Assembly (NCBI GenBank): GCA_013388685.1
Contig: JACAET010000020.1
Coordinates: forward strand, 1 to 34,713
Length of the DNA: 34,713 nucleotides
DNA from: Chloroflexota bacterium
GTDB lineage: Bacteria > Chloroflexota > Anaerolineae > Anaerolineales > Villigracilaceae
Reading direction: 5' to 3'
Part shown: one piece after another, positions 32,374 through 34,713 of the stretch
Layout: every line of letters begins with the position of its first letter
Position numbering within the stretch: position 1 is the stretch's first letter
Translations under genes and position numbers: made by a program
The notes under the pieces: model-generated
Databases searched by the model: none
What the model was told of the DNA's origin: nothing
What the model saw: the letters and a program-made list of their open reading frames with translations, nothing else

Positions 32374-33570
32374 ATGTTCAACCTCAAAACCACCCCCTTC
32401 CATGAAAGAACCTCCGCGTTGTGCCGGCCGCAGAACTGGCGCAAGTGGGCGGGGTATTTCGTCGCCGGCTCGTATGAGCATACGCTCGACCGCGAGTATT
32501 GGGCAATCCGCAACGCGGCGGCGTTGATTGACGTCTCGCCGTTGATCAAGTATGCCATCACAGGGAAAGACGCGGCGGCGCTGCTGCATCGCGTCACCAC
32601 GCGCGATATTTACAAAATGAAAGTGGGACAGGTCGCCTACACCGGCTGGTGCGACGAGGAAGGCAAGATGATTGACGACGGCACCGTCTCCCGCCTCGAT
32701 GAACGGACCTTCCGCCTGACTGCCGCCGAACCCAACCTGCGCTGGCTGACGATGAACGCCGTCGGCATGGAAGTGGAAATTCGAGAAGTAACGGACGAGG
32801 TCGCCGCGCTCAGTTTCCAGGGACCGAACACGCGCAAGGTGTTGAATCTCGTTTGCGAAAATCCTGTGGATGAGTTGAAATACTTTCGCTTGATGACGAA
32901 TCGCATCAAAGGCGCGGAGGTCGCCATCACGCGCACCGGCTACACGGGCGATCTCGGCTACGAGATTTGGATGGACAATAACGACGCGCTTAAAATCTGG
33001 GACGCGTTGATGGAAGCGGGCAACGGTTACGGCATTACCCCGGTCGGCATTCTGGCGATGGATATGGCGCGTGTGGAAGCGGGATTGTTCATGCTGGATG
33101 TGGACTACACCTCCACCACTCACGCATGGATCGAGGCGCAGAAATCCTCGCCGTTTGAATTGGGCTTGGATTGGACCGTCGCGCTCGATAAGCCTGGCTA
33201 TTTCGTCGGTCGTCGCGCGCTGGAGAAAGAAAAGCGCGAAGGTTCCGCATGGAAGATGATGGGACTTGAAGTGGATTGGGTGGGCATGGAAAACATCTTC
33301 AAGCGTGTCGGCTTGCCGCCGCAAATCCCCGGCATGGCGGTGCGTGGAAGCCTGCCGATTCTGGTGGGGAATGTACAGGTGGGGTATGCCTCCACTTCCA
33401 CCTGGTCACCTTTGCTGAAGAAGTACATCGCCCTCGCGCATTTGCAGAAACCGTACTTTGAAGTCGGCACGGATGTGCGCATGGAAATCACGGTCGAGCA
33501 TCACCGCCAGCACGCGCCCGCACGCGTTGTTAAACTTCCATTCTACGAGCCCGAATGGAAAAAACGTTAG
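32374..33570 (+). CDS. GcvT-like aminomethyltransferase family protein
   Basis: Tetrahydrofolate-dependent protein of 398 aa, related to the glycine-cleavage T protein. Family marks are AALIDVSPLIKYAITGKDAAALLHRVTTRD, a folate-site Asp/Glu region (GYTGDLGYEIWMDN), and the C-terminal barrel LGYFVGRRALEKE-like segment with VGYASTSTWSPLLKKYIALAHL. It is longer than canonical GcvT (about 365 aa) and is not next to gcvH or gcvP, so it is probably a paralog acting on another methylated amine or one-carbon donor. AAAGGA lies 4 nt before the ATG. The adjoining flavoprotein gene may be its redox partner. The last codons run into array E. Confidence 0.85.
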   Translation: MFNLKTTPFHERTSALCRPQNWRKWAGYFVAGSYEHTLDREYWAIRNAAALIDVSPLIKYAITGKDAAALLHRVTTRDIYKMKVGQVAYTGWCDEEGKMIDDGTVSRLDERTFRLTAAEPNLRWLTMNAVGMEVEIREVTDEVAALSFQGPNTRKVLNLVCENPVDELKYFRLMTNRIKGAEVAITRTGYTGDLGYEIWMDNNDALKIWDALMEAGNGYGITPVGILAMDMARVEAGLFMLDVDYTSTTHAWIEAQKSSPFELGLDWTVALDKPGYFVGRRALEKEKREGSAWKMMGLEVDWVGMENIFKRVGLPPQIPGMAVRGSLPILVGNVQVGYASTSTWSPLLKKYIALAHLQKPYFEVGTDVRMEITVEHHRQHAPARVVKLPFYEPEWKKR

Positions 33571-33607
33571 CACGTTATAACGTTCAAACGTTTCAACGTG
33601 TAAACGG
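33564..33607. repeat. Octad array E between gcvT-like and flavoprotein genes
   Basis: The core ACGTT recurs exactly every 8 nt at 33564, 33572, 33580 and 33588, with decayed copies at 33596 (ACGTG) and 33604 (ACGG). Because AACGTT is its own complement, the array can fold on itself. It begins within the last codon and stop of the gcvT-like gene and ends 12 nt before the next ATG, overlapping its ribosome-binding site. Confidence 0.9.
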
Positions 33608-33619
33608 AGAAAAGAACTT

Positions 33620-34713
33620 ATGACATCCAATCAATACGACGCAATCATCATCGGCGGCGGGCACAATGGACTTGTGGCTGCGGCCTATCTCGCGCGCGCG
33701 GGCAAGAAGGTCGTCGTGCTGGAGCGCCGGCACATCGTCGGCGGCGCGGCGGTGACCGAGGAAATCTTCCCCGGCTACAAGTTCACCGAGTTTTCGTATG
33801 TGGTCAGCCTGCTGCGCCCGGAAATCATCCGCGATTTGGAACTGCCCAAACACGGATTGAAAATCCTCCCGCTCCCTTCCACCTTTACCCCCATGGAAAA
33901 CGGCGACTATCTCGCCTCCTGGGATGACCACGACCTGACCCGCCGCGAAATTTACCGTCACTCGCCGCTGGACGCAGAAGCATACGACGAGTACGGCCGC
34001 GTCATGGCGCGCGCCGCGAAGGCCATCAAACCCATCATTAACTTGATCCCGCCCGACCCGTCGTCGCTTCATCCGCGCGATTTGTTGAACCTGCTCAAAC
34101 TCGGTCGGTACGCGGCGTCGCTCTCCGAAAAAGAACTGTACATGATTGCCAAACTCGTCACGCAGTCCTCAGCGGATATGCTCGAAGAATGGTTCGAGAC
34201 CGACGCGCTGAAAGGGACAAAAGCCGCCAGCGGGATCATCGGCACGTTTCTTGGACCTCGTTCACCAGGCACCGCTTACGTGCTGCTCCATCACTACATG
34301 GGCGAAATTGACGGCGCCTTCCGCGCCTGGGGTTTCGCCAAGGGCGGCTCTGGCGGAGTGAGCGGCGCCATCGCCAACGCGGCGCGGTCGCTTGGGGTGG
34401 AAATCAGAGTCAATAGTTCGGTGCAGCAGGTCAAGGTCAGGAATGGACGCGCTGTGGGAGTCGTCCTCGAAAACGGCGACGAGATCCATTCCAAAGTCGT
34501 GATGTCCGCCGCCGACCCCAAGCGGACGTTCCTGCAATTTGTCGAGCCGAAGTATCTTCCCGATGAGTTCGTCGCCTCCATTCAAAACTTCCGCGTGCGC
34601 GGCTCGTCGGGCAAGGTCAACATTGCGTTGAGCCGATTGCCGCGTTTCACCGCGCTGCCCGATGAACCCGCCCTGTATCGCGGCGCAGTCTCCATCAGCC
34701 CAAGCATTGATTA
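33620..34713 (+). CDS. PYROXD2/phytoene-desaturase-like flavoprotein (3' partial)
   Basis: NAD(P)/FAD oxidoreductase cut off by the window end after 364 codons. The FAD motif is DAIIIGGGHNGLVAAAYLARAG, with VVVLERRHIVGGAAVTEEIFPGYKF after it, a close match to the PYROXD2 (phytoene dehydrogenase-related) group. YMGEIDGAFRAWGFAKGGSGGVSGAIANAA and VVMSAADPKRTFLQ are further family segments. The usual length is about 520-550 aa, so about one third is missing. GGAG at 33606-33609 gives a plausible ribosome-binding site. The physiological reaction of this group is not established. Close spacing to the gcvT-like gene suggests one operon. Confidence 0.9.
   Translation, partial: MTSNQYDAIIIGGGHNGLVAAAYLARAGKKVVVLERRHIVGGAAVTEEIFPGYKFTEFSYVVSLLRPEIIRDLELPKHGLKILPLPSTFTPMENGDYLASWDDHDLTRREIYRHSPLDAEAYDEYGRVMARAAKAIKPIINLIPPDPSSLHPRDLLNLLKLGRYAASLSEKELYMIAKLVTQSSADMLEEWFETDALKGTKAASGIIGTFLGPRSPGTAYVLLHHYMGEIDGAFRAWGFAKGGSGGVSGAIANAARSLGVEIRVNSSVQQVKVRNGRAVGVVLENGDEIHSKVVMSAADPKRTFLQFVEPKYLPDEFVASIQNFRVRGSSGKVNIALSRLPRFTALPDEPALYRGAVSISPSID

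Overview
The window is about 34.7 kb of moderately GC-rich bacterial chromosome with densely packed genes on both strands. The protein set and style suggest Chloroflexota, probably class Anaerolineae. It has a two-domain AEP-type ABC permease, lipoprotein signal peptides, a Chloroflexota-like GlpD and Fmt, scattered four-helix-bundle (S23/IVP) genes, and heptad-repeat intergenic DNA. This placement is inference from protein style; there is no rRNA in the window. No rRNA, tRNA, CRISPR array, transposase or phage gene was seen.

Layout. (1) 1-825: 5'-truncated esterase of the PHB-depolymerase/LpqC type, then a cluster of four hairpins (833-949). (2) 956-6914, minus strand: a complete 2-aminoethylphosphonate (AEP) operon in the order lipoprotein binding protein, ATPase, double-length permease, PhnW transaminase, PhnX hydrolase. 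Together these import AEP and convert it to phosphonoacetaldehyde, then to acetaldehyde and phosphate. (3) 7327-9084: orphan PAS histidine kinase. (4) 9106-12569, minus: ABC-2 exporter (ATPase plus two permeases) with a strong heptad-repeat hairpin inside the operon. (5) 12625-15115, minus: DmpA-type S58 peptidase, a four-helix-bundle protein gene enclosed by inverted heptad arrays, and an orphan ATP-grasp protein. (6) 15225-17220: SlyD-like FKBP isomerase, a DUF4870 membrane protein, and Fmt, with two clear terminators. (7) 17359-20609: glycerol kinase and glycerol-3-phosphate dehydrogenase. (8) 20633-25075: GT2 glycosyltransferase, histidine phosphatase, PanE-like reductase and a TGS-domain nucleoside kinase. 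(9) 25080-27479, minus: VIT/CCC1 metal transporter, CDF metal transporter and a DUF2214 membrane protein. (10) 27576-29355, minus: NAD-dependent epimerase-like protein, the C-terminal scrap of a metallo-beta-lactamase-fold gene, and a TetR regulator with a promoter overlapping tandem operators. (11) 29570-34713: flavin oxidoreductase with a leaderless-type start, secreted clostripain-like (C11) protease, GcvT-like folate protein and a 3'-truncated PYROXD2/phytoene-desaturase-like flavoprotein.

The most unusual feature is a family of strictly phased 7-nt arrays (one array is 8-nt) in at least six intergenic spots. Several start inside the last codons of the upstream gene and reverse orientation part-way so that they can fold back. 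In one case the two inverted halves are separated by the four-helix-bundle gene. This gives a working hypothesis of a small mobile or retro-copied unit, with the other arrays as empty derivatives. It rests on pattern reading only.
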